From Spirochaetota bacterium (GTDB lineage Bacteria > Spirochaetota > Spirochaetia > Treponematales > UBA12059): a stretch of 37,973 nt of DNA. The stretch lies in the NCBI GenBank assembly GCA_029548805.1, contig JAKPMS010000147.1:1-37973 (forward strand), in the 5' to 3' direction. Below are positions 24,298-33,576 of this stretch, piece by piece. Each line of letters starts with the position of its first letter. Positions within the stretch are counted from its first letter, which is position 1. Below the pieces are notes generated by a model. It searched no databases, was not told the DNA's origin, and worked only from the letters and a program-made list of their open reading frames with translations. Made by a program: the position numbers and the translations under genes.

Positions 24298-25437
24298 TTA
24301 ATAACGGAACTCAAAACCCGCTGTCATATTGAAAAGCGGCCTTGCCCCCGGCTCCTTGCCCAGCTCTTTTCCGTACATGGCTAGAGAAAAGGTAAAAGCC
24401 TGCAAGTCTATTCCAAAGCCGGCAGCCGGAAGGGCGTCGTTTATGCCTGCCCTCAAAGACAGTATGTCCAAAAGCTGCAGTTCCAAGCCCAGCCTGACAT
24501 TAAGTACGGGGTTGCGGGGCAGAACAGAAAACAGGTCTATTATGTCCACATAATCCAAGAGCAGTAAAGCTTGGGCGCCAATAAGGCTTAAAAACTCAAA
24601 GCGGGGTTTATATGCCAGGCCTAAAGCCAAATCTGGGCGCACTATGCTCCATTTTTGTGTTCCGCTGCCTGGATTGTCCATGAACTCCGTAAAATTGTCA
24701 TACGAGCTTATCATGGCCGGAGAGTAAGTGTCCCTCATAACAAGGCCCAGGCTTATCAAATTGTCATAATCCCAAATTAGGCCGGCATCAAAGCCCAGGC
24801 TAGTGGTCATGCTCATGGGGCTGCCCAGTATGGCGGCCGGATCACTCATCAAGTCTATCAGCTCGGACAAAGAGGCGGTCTTGCCCATATTGGCCCGTAT
24901 AAAGCCCTTGGCCATAAGCCCCAGGTCCAGTATCTGCTTCTTGGGCAGCGGAAGCCTGTATGCGTAGCCCCCTGTAAGCAGTATTTCTTCTGATACGCTG
25001 TATTTTACAGAAAAAATGCTGCTGGCATTAAGAAGCACTGAGCTTTTGTTGTAAATTCCAAAGCCAAGGCCCTTACCTGCATAAGCAAAGGCTAAGGGGC
25101 CCATGATGCCCGCGTTTACATACAAGCGGCCTTGCTCGTCAAACAGATTGGGTAGTCCGGAAATAGCGTCTCCGCCTTCCAGCAAAAGGCCTACAATATC
25201 AAAAATTGGCCCTGATGGGCTTAAAACTATAGAAGAAACAGAAATTTCCGACTTATCTGAAGCAAAGCCTGCAGGGTTTTCAAATATTGCATCCACGCCG
25301 TTTACACTTGCAGCATGGGCTCCGCCAAGAGCAGCCATCCTTGGAGAAGCTATAGAGAATGGCTCCACATTTGCCTGGGCGCCAAGCCCCGCAATAAATA
25401 TAGAGGCAATAATTGCTATGGACAAAATACGTTTCAT
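24298..25437 (-). CDS. FadL/PorV-like outer-membrane barrel protein B
   Basis: This 379-residue exported protein has a signal peptide MKRILSIAIIASIFIAGLGAQ and then SPRMAALGGAHAASVNGVDAIFENPAGFA, the motif of FadL/PorV-type barrels in which the glycine-rich turn and NPA line the lumen. It ends in FEFRY, a barrel-type aromatic C-terminus. It is a paralog of the 26279 gene in order of motifs and length. The ATG at 25437 was preferred because GGGG is seven bases upstream; another ATG is at 25440. It follows lipoprotein B by 60 bases. Similar treponemal proteins (UPF0164) are proposed to take up fatty acids; the substrate here is unknown. Confidence 0.75.
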   Translation of the reverse strand: MKRILSIAIIASIFIAGLGAQANVEPFSIASPRMAALGGAHAASVNGVDAIFENPAGFASDKSEISVSSIVLSPSGPIFDIVGLLLEGGDAISGLPNLFDEQGRLYVNAGIMGPLAFAYAGKGLGFGIYNKSSVLLNASSIFSVKYSVSEEILLTGGYAYRLPLPKKQILDLGLMAKGFIRANMGKTASLSELIDLMSDPAAILGSPMSMTTSLGFDAGLIWDYDNLISLGLVMRDTYSPAMISSYDNFTEFMDNPGSGTQKWSIVRPDLALGLAYKPRFEFLSLIGAQALLLLDYVDIIDLFSVLPRNPVLNVRLGLELQLLDILSLRAGINDALPAAGFGIDLQAFTFSLAMYGKELGKEPGARPLFNMTAGFEFRY

Positions 25438-25497
25438 CATAAAACCCCGACTTTTTTTAAGCTGCTTCTTCAAGAATCGGCATTAGCGGCTTATTCT

Positions 25498-26184
25498 TCA
25501 TTCCAAGTTGGGCAAATCTTTAAGTAGATCAGCAAATACGGAAGGTACAGAAGCATTTTTGGCTTCATCTATTAAACTCAATGCCGCTTTTATTTCTGCT
25601 GTGCCTTTCAGGTCATCTATTAGATCTGGATCAGGAGTAGCATCCATTAGTTCAGATATTGTGGAGCCTTCTTTGGCACAGGCTACAACAACTAAGGCTG
25701 CAGCGGCTGCTATTGCGCTGTCCGGATTCATATTGGCAGGAAGGTTCTGCGCTATGAGGCCAAGTCCGTTTACGGCATCTTCCGAAAGGCTTATGGAGTC
25801 CAGTTTTTCTATAATGCTGCCAAAATCTTCTGCCCCTGAGAAAAAAAGGCCTTGGGCTTCCGTAATTATGGAGTTGATGCCGGAAGAAGCAACGGCGGCC
25901 TCCAACAATGCATTGGCAGCCGTGTTGTAGTTTTCTGTGCCGGGGGTAGCAGTCTTTATGGCATTGTACAGGGGTTTTACCAGGGCGGCGGCTATTTTGG
26001 GGTCACCGCCAGACTCGGCAAGCAGGGCCGCAGCATCATCCGCGCCAATATTGGCCGGAATACTGTAATTGCTTCTGGCCAGGGGCTTGGCAATGGAGCT
26101 GGTAAAAAACTGCTGGCAGGAAGAAGCAAAAAATGCGGCCAAGGCCAAAACCGCCAGGGCCAAACCAGTGTTTTTGTTTTTCAT
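25498..26184 (-). CDS. Lipoprotein B, partner of barrel protein B
   Basis: This 228-residue lipoprotein has the lipobox FASSC with the cysteine at residue 23. The mature part is rich in Ala and predicted helical (IGADDAAALLAESGGDPKIA; ALLEAAVASSGINSI). It ends close to a barrel gene, the same order as the 27445/26279 pair, and resembles lipoprotein A in composition and in the spacing of Asp/Ala-rich helices. AGGAGGG lies before the ATG. It begins only 25 bases after the terminator that follows barrel gene A. I do not recognise a named family. Confidence 0.7.
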   Translation of the reverse strand: MKNKNTGLALAVLALAAFFASSCQQFFTSSIAKPLARSNYSIPANIGADDAAALLAESGGDPKIAAALVKPLYNAIKTATPGTENYNTAANALLEAAVASSGINSIITEAQGLFFSGAEDFGSIIEKLDSISLSEDAVNGLGLIAQNLPANMNPDSAIAAAAALVVVACAKEGSTISELMDATPDPDLIDDLKGTAEIKAALSLIDEAKNASVPSVFADLLKDLPNLE

Positions 26185-26208
26185 TCTTATAGCCCTCCTA
26201 AATACCTG

Positions 26209-26240
26209 AAAAAAGCCCCCGTCTTATAAAAGCCGGGGGC
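26209..26240 (-). terminator. Rho-independent terminator after barrel protein A
   Basis: On the minus strand GCCCCCG (26240-26234) and CGGGGGC (26221-26215) form a strong stem with a 12-base loop, followed by six T residues. It lies between the two lipoprotein/barrel pairs, 25 bases before lipoprotein B. Readthrough or a promoter inside the stem region must drive the second pair. Confidence 0.88.
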
Positions 26241-26278
26241 TTTATAGTATTATTTATCGGCTAGTTTAGCCTTTTTTG

Positions 26279-27433
26279 CTAGAAGCGGAATGCAACTTCC
26301 GCCGCAATTCCGGTTCTGGGCTTGTCCCCCGGCCTCTTGCCCAATTCTTCTGTAAACAATGCCACATTCAAGTCCATAAACAAAAGGTCAATGCCGGCAC
26401 CAAGGCTTACATAGCCCTTGTTTACACCCACTCTGGCAGCCAAAAGGCCGTTCAGGAACTTGCCCTCAGCTCCCAGATGGAGCAAGCTGAATGGCGAAAT
26501 CTTGTTTACAACAAGGTTTACTGGGTCCTGCAGTTCGGCAGTAATGTTTACATCTACCAGCTTGCGCAGCCCCACGGGGATGGGGGTAAGGCTAGCCCCA
26601 AGCACTATATTGGGTAATAGAGTATATGTCACCTCAGGCCCTTTTTCTCCGCCAGTTAAGGATGCTACTATATCCTGTGCCGAACCGCTATGCAGCTTAA
26701 GGGGAGGAGCTATATCCCTTATGGCCAAACCAATAGAGGCAAGCTTGCCAAGGTCCAGCTTGGCTCCCAGGTCAAGGGCTATGCCAAAGCCTGAATCCAA
26801 TGTAATTTTATCTAGATCAAAGCCCGATTCTCCGCCACTCTGGAACATGCCGCCCAAAAGGTCGCTGGCATAAACATTACCGGTAACCCTCATGTGGGGC
26901 CTTATGTCTCCGCCTACTTGGAAGTTTAAGGGGCCAAGGGTCAAAGGCAGGCCTATGCCCACTATTACGGCGGCTTCCGCATTGGCTTCTCCCTTTGCGC
27001 CAAGCAGGTTTTTGCCCTTAAGGTATACATCTGCAGTGTTTATAAAACCTATACCCAGGCCTTTGCCAACCCAGCCTATGCCCAAAGAAGTTCCTGCTCC
27101 AAGGCCGTTCTCTGTTAGGAGCGAGCTAAGAGCTGTAATTTGCTCCTCTTGCTCCATACCGCCAAAGCTTGTGGCCTTTTGTATGTTGTCCGTTGTGGGT
27201 TTTACGTAGCCCCAGAGCGATGTGGACAAAACAGTAAGCTCGGCTTTTGTGTCGGCAAAAGCCGCAGGGTTGCCGTAAAAGCTCTGATAGCCCGTGCTCA
27301 TGGCCACAAACGAGCCGCCCATGCCCATGGTTCTGGCATCCTTTGGTGCCATTGTTCCAAGCACATTGCCTTGGCCAAAAACGCCAGTTACAAGGAGGGC
27401 CAAAGCCAGGCTAATTATTAATATGCGCTTCAT
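26279..27433 (-). CDS. FadL/PorV-like outer-membrane barrel protein A
   Basis: This 384-residue exported protein has a signal peptide MKRILIISLALALLVTGVFG and the motif ARTMGMGGSFVAMSTGYQSFYGNPAAFA, the same GG...NPA pattern seen in barrel protein B. Strands such as LNFQVGGDIRPHMRVTGNVYA alternate polar and non-polar residues, and it ends AEVAFRF with the terminal Phe of outer-membrane barrels. Start supported by AAGGAGG. It follows lipoprotein A by 11 bases and is followed by a strong terminator. Fatty-acid or other hydrophobic-substrate transport is possible but not shown. Confidence 0.75.
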   Translation of the reverse strand: MKRILIISLALALLVTGVFGQGNVLGTMAPKDARTMGMGGSFVAMSTGYQSFYGNPAAFADTKAELTVLSTSLWGYVKPTTDNIQKATSFGGMEQEEQITALSSLLTENGLGAGTSLGIGWVGKGLGIGFINTADVYLKGKNLLGAKGEANAEAAVIVGIGLPLTLGPLNFQVGGDIRPHMRVTGNVYASDLLGGMFQSGGESGFDLDKITLDSGFGIALDLGAKLDLGKLASIGLAIRDIAPPLKLHSGSAQDIVASLTGGEKGPEVTYTLLPNIVLGASLTPIPVGLRKLVDVNITAELQDPVNLVVNKISPFSLLHLGAEGKFLNGLLAARVGVNKGYVSLGAGIDLLFMDLNVALFTEELGKRPGDKPRTGIAAEVAFRF

Positions 27434-27444
27434 TTTTTTCCTCC

Positions 27445-28233
27445 TTAATTGCCAAAGCCAAATTCAGGCAGGCTTGCTGCAGCCAGGATATTGGAAATTG
27501 AATCAAAAAAGCTATTATCAAAGTCTAGCTTTGTAAAAGTACCGCCAGTCCCCTGGGTAAAAGCGTACAATTTTTCTCCTGCACTACTACCACTCACACC
27601 TTCTACTGACTTTGCTATAGTACTTACAAGGGCCGACACTATGGCTGCCTGGGCTACTTCTCCTGGGCTTACATCAGAATCCGCATAGCCGCCTGAGCCC
27701 AAGGCACCATCCAGAGCTTCATAGTACTCGTTTGCAGCTACAAAGCCGTTAATTAATGCAACAAAACCTGCTTCCTGAATTACTCCTCCTGATACTATGC
27801 CGGGGGGAAGAATGCTTATAAAGAAACCTTCCAGATCATCAGGATTATCCAAACCATCCAGCCCTTGAGGGTTGGCCAAAATGGATGCTATGTTGTTGAC
27901 CAGAACCGCCCCGCCAGAAGTCTGCAGCTGTATTTCTGCCGCAAGCATGTTAAGGTTTTGCTTGTCTTCAGCCGAACTGGCCTTTCCTATAGCATCATTG
28001 ATGGTATCAAGTACATCGCTGGTCAGCCCTGGATTTCCTTTAAGAGTATCAAAAAAAGATGGGCTTTTCCCAAGCTCTACAAGGGTATCCGCATCAGCCT
28101 TTGATATTTCCTTGGCACTTACCTTGCCAAGGCCCGAATAAACATTGGTCTGCAAAATTTTATCAAGCCCTTCACAGGCTGTAAAAGTCAATAAAATTAT
28201 TATGGCAGACAAAACAAACAAAGTTCTTTTCAT
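27445..28233 (-). CDS. Lipoprotein A, partner of barrel protein A
   Basis: This 262-residue lipoprotein has the lipobox TFTAC with cysteine at residue 20 and a helical, acidic mature part (KEISKADADTLVELGKSPSFF; TINDAIGKASSAEDKQNLNML). It ends FGFGN. The ATG at 28233 was chosen because AGGAGG lies upstream and it begins the signal peptide; the open frame extends to 28290. It is the first gene of the two-pair cluster. Family not recognised; see lipoprotein B for the paralogy. Confidence 0.7.
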   Translation of the reverse strand: MKRTLFVLSAIIILLTFTACEGLDKILQTNVYSGLGKVSAKEISKADADTLVELGKSPSFFDTLKGNPGLTSDVLDTINDAIGKASSAEDKQNLNMLAAEIQLQTSGGAVLVNNIASILANPQGLDGLDNPDDLEGFFISILPPGIVSGGVIQEAGFVALINGFVAANEYYEALDGALGSGGYADSDVSPGEVAQAAIVSALVSTIAKSVEGVSGSSAGEKLYAFTQGTGGTFTKLDFDNSFFDSISNILAAASLPEFGFGN

Positions 28234-28370
28234 AGTGAACCTCCTAAAAACCATATTGCACCACAATCCAGCGTGAACCAGGAAAGCCAATAATTTTTCT
28301 ACTTAGCTGTTAATCAAAATATAGCGCAGTTGTTACAGAAAAACAAAAGATAAGAAAATTTTACCAGCGC

Positions 28371-29765
28371 TTAGGGTATGTATTCTGCCATGGCATCAAA
28401 ACGGCCAAAGCCGCGGCTTTGGTCACGGTTTGAGCCGATTCCGCCAGGCAGGCCGATAATTCTGCATCGGCAGGAAGCCATTTTGCCTTGCGGCAGCCCT
28501 TTTACCAAAAGCTTAAGGTATTCTTCGCTGGTAGCGGCGCTGGTGGCAGTGCTGGCAGCGGCAGAACTGCCATCCTTTACGCGCTTTTCCAGTACGGCTT
28601 CCGTAATGCAGCCAAGCCTGCCGGCAGCAAAGTCTTTATGGCCCTGTTCCGCAATTTGTCCAAGGATTTTTGCGCGCTCAGCGGCTATGCGCTCGGGTAC
28701 CGGCTTCATGTCAAAGGCTTTGGTGCCGGGCCTTGGGCTAAAGCTAAAGACGTGCAGCCATGCGGGCCTTATTTGCCTTACAAGCTCCAGGCTGTCTGCA
28801 AAGTCCGCATCCGTTTCTCCGGGAAAGCCCGTAATCATGTCCGCTGCTATAAAAGGCTCATGCCTGTGTCGCCTTGCAGCTTCTGCGGCTTTTAGCACAG
28901 TGTCGCGGCTGTAAGGGCGGCCCATGGCTTTTAGTATGCTGTTTGAGCCGGATTGTATGGCTAGATGCAGGTGTGGGCGTATCCTTGGCTGGCTGAATGC
29001 TTCCAAAAAGGGACCGTCCAGCTTTTCCGGCTCCCAGGAGGACAGCCTAAAGGCTATTTTGCCAGTGTTTTTTAGCAAAAACATAAGCAATGCAGAAAAA
29101 TCCATGCCGCCCGCCGCCCTGTACTGGGCCAGGTTTATGCCTGTAAGCACCAGCTCCGCTATGCCTTTTTCTTCCAGCAGAATTGCGCGCCTAAGCACTT
29201 CTTCCGGCTCAAGGCTTATGGATGGTCCTCTTGCAAGGCATACCCTGCAGTAAGTGCAGCTGCGGTCACAGCCGTCCTGTATTTTTAGCTGAGGCCTGGA
29301 ATGAAAGTCTTGGCCGTTCTGAAAAAAGGCAAAGGGGTCGCTTTTTAAGCCCAGGGCGGATTGCAGCAGCAGCCTGCCTTCTTCCTGCAGCTCAAGGCCG
29401 TCCAGTTTGGCTTCTATAAGGCCTTGCGCAATTTTAAGCATGGCGGACTTTTTGCTGCCGGGTACAAGCAGGGCTCCGGGCGCAAGCGCGGCAAGCGCAT
29501 CAGGGTCCAGCTCCGCATAACAGCCGGTAACCAGAAGCAGGGCTTTGGGGTTCTGCCTTTGGGCAAGGCGCAGTTCCCGCCTGGCCTTTTGTTCAGCTTT
29601 GCCTGTTACGGTACAAGTGTTCAGCACATATACGTCTGCCGCCTGGTTCCAGCCTTTTATAACAGCCCCGGAGCTTTTAAAGGAGTCGGCTATGGCATCT
29701 GTTTCTGCCTGGTTAAGTTTGCAGCCCAGGGTTTTAAAGGCTGCTACAAGAGAAGCTTGCTGCAT
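28371..29765 (-). CDS. mtaB: tRNA-t6A37 methylthiotransferase
   Basis: This 464-residue radical-SAM enzyme adds a methylthio group to t6A at position 37 of tRNAs reading ANN codons. The N-terminal MTTase domain has cluster cysteines C15 (FKTLGCKLNQAE), C51 (NTCTVTGKAE) and C82; the radical-SAM cluster is C166, C170 and C173 (CDRSCTYC). The KTLGCKLNQAE start distinguishes MtaB from MiaB and RimO. An Ala/Ser/Thr-rich low-complexity stretch (GSSAAASTATSAATS) sits in the C-terminal part before the final domain. The ATG overlaps the stop of the upstream TPR gene by one base (TGATG). Cytoplasmic. Confidence 0.93.
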   Translation of the reverse strand: MQQASLVAAFKTLGCKLNQAETDAIADSFKSSGAVIKGWNQAADVYVLNTCTVTGKAEQKARRELRLAQRQNPKALLLVTGCYAELDPDALAALAPGALLVPGSKKSAMLKIAQGLIEAKLDGLELQEEGRLLLQSALGLKSDPFAFFQNGQDFHSRPQLKIQDGCDRSCTYCRVCLARGPSISLEPEEVLRRAILLEEKGIAELVLTGINLAQYRAAGGMDFSALLMFLLKNTGKIAFRLSSWEPEKLDGPFLEAFSQPRIRPHLHLAIQSGSNSILKAMGRPYSRDTVLKAAEAARRHRHEPFIAADMITGFPGETDADFADSLELVRQIRPAWLHVFSFSPRPGTKAFDMKPVPERIAAERAKILGQIAEQGHKDFAAGRLGCITEAVLEKRVKDGSSAAASTATSAATSEEYLKLLVKGLPQGKMASCRCRIIGLPGGIGSNRDQSRGFGRFDAMAEYIP

Positions 29766-30406
29766 CAGCGCCTTATCCTGGCTTCTACCCTTTCCTTGCC
29801 GCGCAAGGCGTCTGTAAACCCGGCGTTCAAACCCAAAGCCATGTTGTAAGCCTCCAGCGACAAAGACCAATAAGAAGCCCTTTCGCGTACATAGCCCAGT
29901 CTTGTCCACCATTGGGCGTTTTTGGGCTCGTATTGCAATGCGGTACGTATGGCTATGTCCGCATGCTCCAGCTTTTCCATGCGCAAATAGCTTTCTCCCA
30001 TATAATAATACACGGAACCTATGCGCGCTCCATCCGGCAAAAGGTTGACATATTCCCTAAAGTGCGCAAGGGCATCGGCGTTTTTGCCCTGGAAAAATGC
30101 CAGCTCCCCAAGGGATTCAATAATACGCGGGTCTTTTCTTATGCTGGTATATGCCTTGCGCGCATAAACTTCCGCATCCCCGTAGCGTTCCAAAGCCTGA
30201 AGACTCCAAACAAGCACCACATAGGATTCCATGTTTTCTGGATCCGCAGCCAGTTCGTTAAGGCAGATGACCCTGGCTTCTTCATAGCGCCCTTCCCTGT
30301 ACATTTTAAGCGCATCGGGCTTGGCCTGTGCAAAAAGGCTGCTGCTTATTGTAAAAAAGGCAAGAACAAACAAAAGCCGGATTTTTGTATCAGGCAGATG
30401 TTTCAT
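29765..30406 (-). CDS. Exported TPR protein
   Basis: This 213-residue protein has a signal peptide ending FAQA and four to five TPR units (YREGRYEEARVICLNELAADPEN; LGELAFFQGKNADALAHFREYVNLLPD; YMGESYLRMEKLEHADIAI). The fold is clear but the partner is not. It overlaps the upstream bactofilin gene by 17 bases and the mtaB start by one, so the three genes are probably cotranscribed. No lipobox is visible. Confidence 0.8.
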   Translation of the reverse strand: MKHLPDTKIRLLFVLAFFTISSSLFAQAKPDALKMYREGRYEEARVICLNELAADPENMESYVVLVWSLQALERYGDAEVYARKAYTSIRKDPRIIESLGELAFFQGKNADALAHFREYVNLLPDGARIGSVYYYMGESYLRMEKLEHADIAIRTALQYEPKNAQWWTRLGYVRERASYWSLSLEAYNMALGLNAGFTDALRGKERVEARIRR

Positions 30407-30761
30407 TTTTATAGCCGGTCATTGTACATATTCCGTTAAAGCGGCAACCCGGTTCCATTCTTACTTCTGCCGCGTTTACGTCTCCGTCCATGCGGCAGGA
30501 AGCAAATAGCTCCACCCTGCCGCTGGCATTTATGTTGCCTTTTAAAACGCCTTTTACTGTAACATTTTTTGCGGATATATCGGCTTCTACAACGGCTTTT
30601 TCGTCTATATGCAGATCACTGCCGGAAATTATCGCTCCGGATACCTTGCCGCGTATCATCATGGGTTCTTTAAAGCTCATGGTGCCGGAAAAGTTGACAT
30701 CGCTGGCCAATATGGTGTCCAGGCTGTCATCGTCTATATTGCTTAATTGTACATCGATCAT
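30390..30761 (-). CDS. Bactofilin-family cytoskeletal protein
   Basis: This 123-residue protein has the right-handed beta-helix pattern of bactofilins, with repeated short strands: LHIDEKAVVEADISAKNVTVKGVLKGNI and AEVRMEPGCRFNG. Bactofilins polymerise into cytoskeletal filaments that act in shape and cell-wall placement. ATG 30761 (MIDVQL) was chosen by similarity to other bactofilins; no clear ribosome site is seen before it, and ATG 30788 is an alternative. It is divergent from polA. Confidence 0.85.
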   Translation of the reverse strand: MIDVQLSNIDDDSLDTILASDVNFSGTMSFKEPMMIRGKVSGAIISGSDLHIDEKAVVEADISAKNVTVKGVLKGNINASGRVELFASCRMDGDVNAAEVRMEPGCRFNGICTMTGYKNETSA

Positions 30762-30852
30762 GTGCTGAATAATATTGCAAAGCTCCATTACTGGCAACAG
30801 GCAGCCGGCTAATTGGCTTGCCCATGCAGCCAATGGGGGCTATGCTTTGTTC

Positions 30853-33576
30853 ATGAAAAACCTGTTTTTAATAGACGCCTACGGCCTTATTTACAGATCC
30901 TATTATGCTTTTATTTCCAAGCCGCTCAGAAACCCCAGCGGACAAAATGTTTCCGCGGTGTTCGGCTTCTTTAGAAGCCTTTTTCAGATTTGGGAAGAAT
31001 ACAAGCCGGAAGCCATTGCGGCGGTTTTTGACTCTCCCGGCCCCACCTTCAGGCACAATATGTACGAGGAATACAAGGCCACCCGGCAAAAAACGCCGGA
31101 AGACCTGCATGCGCAAATACCGCTGGTAGAAGAAATACTGGCTCTGTTGGGCGTAAGCATACTTAAAGAAGAAGGCTACGAGGCGGACGACATTATTGCC
31201 AGCCTTGCTACCCGCAGCAAAAAGGAAAAGTTGCCATGTTATATAGTGTCCGGCGACAAGGATTTGCTGCAGCTTGTTGGCGACTCTGTTGTGGCTTTGC
31301 GGCCAGACAGGGATGGCGGCTGGAAAATTGCCGGCCCCGAAGAAGTTGAGGCTGAATGGGGCGTAGCTCCAGAGCGCATACTGGACTATCTGTCGCTTAC
31401 CGGGGACCATTCCGACAATGTGCCCGGGGTTCCGGGCGTTGGCGATAAAACTGCAGCCAAACTAATGTCCCAATACAATACCCTGGACGAGATTTGGGCC
31501 AATATTGATTCCATAACACCCGATGGCCTAAGAAAAAAGCTGGCGGCGGGCAAAGAAAGCGCATTTTTGTCCAGAAAGCTTATAAGCCTGGTAACAGAGC
31601 TTGACGCAAACATAAAAAGCATGGAAGAGCTCAAGCTTGGCAGCTTGGACAGGGAAGCCGCCACTCCGGTGTTTTTAAGGGAAGGCATGCGCAGCCTTGC
31701 TGCAAAGACAGAAGCCAAAGAGCTGCCCAAGCCTGCTCCTGCAACAGAAAGCATGGCCAGGCCAGCCAGCCTGTTTCCGGAATATGAATACAAGCTGCCC
31801 AATATAGAAGTAATACAGGAAGAAAAGCAGCTAAAAAAATGGATCAAAACGCTTGAGTCCAAAGAAAGCTATGCGTTTGACTGCGAAACAGACTCGCTGG
31901 ACGAAATGAACACCATGCCGGTAGGCTTTTCTTTTGCATTGGAAGACGGCAGCGCATGCTATGTGCCAATAAAAGCTCCGTATATGGCTTGCATGCCGCC
32001 AGAAACAATAAAAAAGCATTTGGCTCCTTTTTTGGCAGACAATAGGCCGTGTATTATCGGGCACAACCTAAAGTTTGACATGCATGTAATGGAAAACTGG
32101 GGCTGCCCCATTAACTCCAGGCCCTGGGATACCATGGTTGCAGCCTGGCTTTTGGATCCGGAGCAGGATTCACTTAAGCTGGAAAGGCTTGGAGAACGCT
32201 TTTTGGGCCATGCCGGCAGCTCTTTTGGCGACATAGTACCAAAAGGCGAATGCTTTTCTTCTGTAAACATAAATACTGCAGCCGCTTACTGCGCAGAAGA
32301 CTCGATTATGGCCATGGAATTAAAAAAGCTGTTTGAAAAGCAGTTAAAAGAAAACTCCCTTCTGGATTTGTTTGAAAAGCTGGAAATGCCCGTGCTTGGT
32401 ATTTTGGCAGAAGCGGAAAGAAACGGCATACTTGTAAACCCTGCTGCGCTAAAAAGTTTTGGAAAGGAGCTGGATGAAGCGCTTGCAAAGGTGCAGAGCG
32501 AAACCTTTGCGCTTGTAGGGCACGAGTTCAATCTTAACTCGCCAAAACAGCTTCAGGTGGTTTTGTTTGAAGAAAGAAAGCTTGACCCAGGCAAAAAGAC
32601 CAAGACCGGCTACAGTACGGATACATCTGTACTGGAAGTGCTGGCAGCAGAAGACAAGGTGCCGGAGCTCATATTAAGGCACAGAAGCCTGGCCAAACTT
32701 AAAAGCACCTATGTGGACGGGTTGTTGGAAGCAGCCAAAACGGACCCAAGAATACGCACGCATTTTATCCAGACGGGTACAGCCACCGGGCGCCTGTCCA
32801 GCCGGGACCCAAACTTGCAGAACATACCCGTGCGGGAAGAAGAAGGCAGGCGCATACGCAAAGCCTTTATTGCGCCGCCAGGCAGCCTGCTTATATCGGC
32901 AGACTACTCCCAAATAGAGCTGGTGGTATTTGCACATCTGTCCAAAGACCCGGAGCTGTCCAGGGCATTCCGTGAGGGCTCGGACATACACAAAAGGACT
33001 GCTGCCCTCATTTTTAACAAAGAAGAAGACAGTGTGGATGCGGCTGAAAGGCGCATTGCCAAGACCATCAACTTTGGAGTCATATACGGCATGGGTGCAT
33101 TCCGCCTGGCCAAGGAGCTGGGCATAGCCAGGTCGGAAGCCCAGCGCTTTATAGATGCATATTTTGCGCGCTACACTGGTGTTGCCGCTTTTATAAAAGA
33201 AACGGTAGAACAGGCAAAAGGCAGCGGCTATGTTACAACCTTATTAGGCAGAAGGCGCTATATTGGAGGCATAAACAGCCGCAACGCAAACGAAAGGCAG
33301 GCGGCGGAACGGGCAGCGGTGAACAGCCCAATACAGGGCAGCGCGGCAGACATAGTAAAGCTGGCCATGATAAGGGTGGACCGCTTGCTAAAAAAGGACT
33401 TTCCGGCTGCAAGGCTGCTATTGCAGGTGCATGACGAGCTTATAGTGGAAGCCCCTGCCGCGGAAGCCGGGCTTTTGGGCGCAGCCATTGCGAACGAGAT
33501 GGCCAAGGCCATGGAACTGGGCCTGCCTTTAAGGGTGGGTATAGAAATATCCCAATCCTGGGGAGATATGCATTGA
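30853..33576 (+). CDS. polA: DNA polymerase I
   Basis: This 907-residue enzyme fills gaps and removes RNA primers. The 5' nuclease (1-280) has FLIDAYGLIYRSYYAF, EADDIIA and the H3TH GDHSDNVPGVPGVGDKTA (184-201). The 3'-5' exonuclease keeps its metal ligands (D343 and E345 in AFDCETDSLD; HNLKFDMHVM; YCAEDS), so proofreading should be active, unlike many thermophile PolI proteins. Polymerase motifs are DYSQIEL, RRIAKTINFGVIYG and QVHDELIVEAP. ATG 30853 was chosen since MKNLFLIDAY begins the conserved domain. Confidence 0.97.
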   Translation: MKNLFLIDAYGLIYRSYYAFISKPLRNPSGQNVSAVFGFFRSLFQIWEEYKPEAIAAVFDSPGPTFRHNMYEEYKATRQKTPEDLHAQIPLVEEILALLGVSILKEEGYEADDIIASLATRSKKEKLPCYIVSGDKDLLQLVGDSVVALRPDRDGGWKIAGPEEVEAEWGVAPERILDYLSLTGDHSDNVPGVPGVGDKTAAKLMSQYNTLDEIWANIDSITPDGLRKKLAAGKESAFLSRKLISLVTELDANIKSMEELKLGSLDREAATPVFLREGMRSLAAKTEAKELPKPAPATESMARPASLFPEYEYKLPNIEVIQEEKQLKKWIKTLESKESYAFDCETDSLDEMNTMPVGFSFALEDGSACYVPIKAPYMACMPPETIKKHLAPFLADNRPCIIGHNLKFDMHVMENWGCPINSRPWDTMVAAWLLDPEQDSLKLERLGERFLGHAGSSFGDIVPKGECFSSVNINTAAAYCAEDSIMAMELKKLFEKQLKENSLLDLFEKLEMPVLGILAEAERNGILVNPAALKSFGKELDEALAKVQSETFALVGHEFNLNSPKQLQVVLFEERKLDPGKKTKTGYSTDTSVLEVLAAEDKVPELILRHRSLAKLKSTYVDGLLEAAKTDPRIRTHFIQTGTATGRLSSRDPNLQNIPVREEEGRRIRKAFIAPPGSLLISADYSQIELVVFAHLSKDPELSRAFREGSDIHKRTAALIFNKEEDSVDAAERRIAKTINFGVIYGMGAFRLAKELGIARSEAQRFIDAYFARYTGVAAFIKETVEQAKGSGYVTTLLGRRRYIGGINSRNANERQAAERAAVNSPIQGSAADIVKLAMIRVDRLLKKDFPAARLLLQVHDELIVEAPAAEAGLLGAAIANEMAKAMELGLPLRVGIEISQSWGDMH

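Noticed and set aside
28378-28914. 178-codon plus-strand frame opposite mtaB, with other similar frames opposite cheA and the barrel genes
   Set aside because: All are opposite genes with clear family motifs and show no signal, domain or ribosome site of their own.
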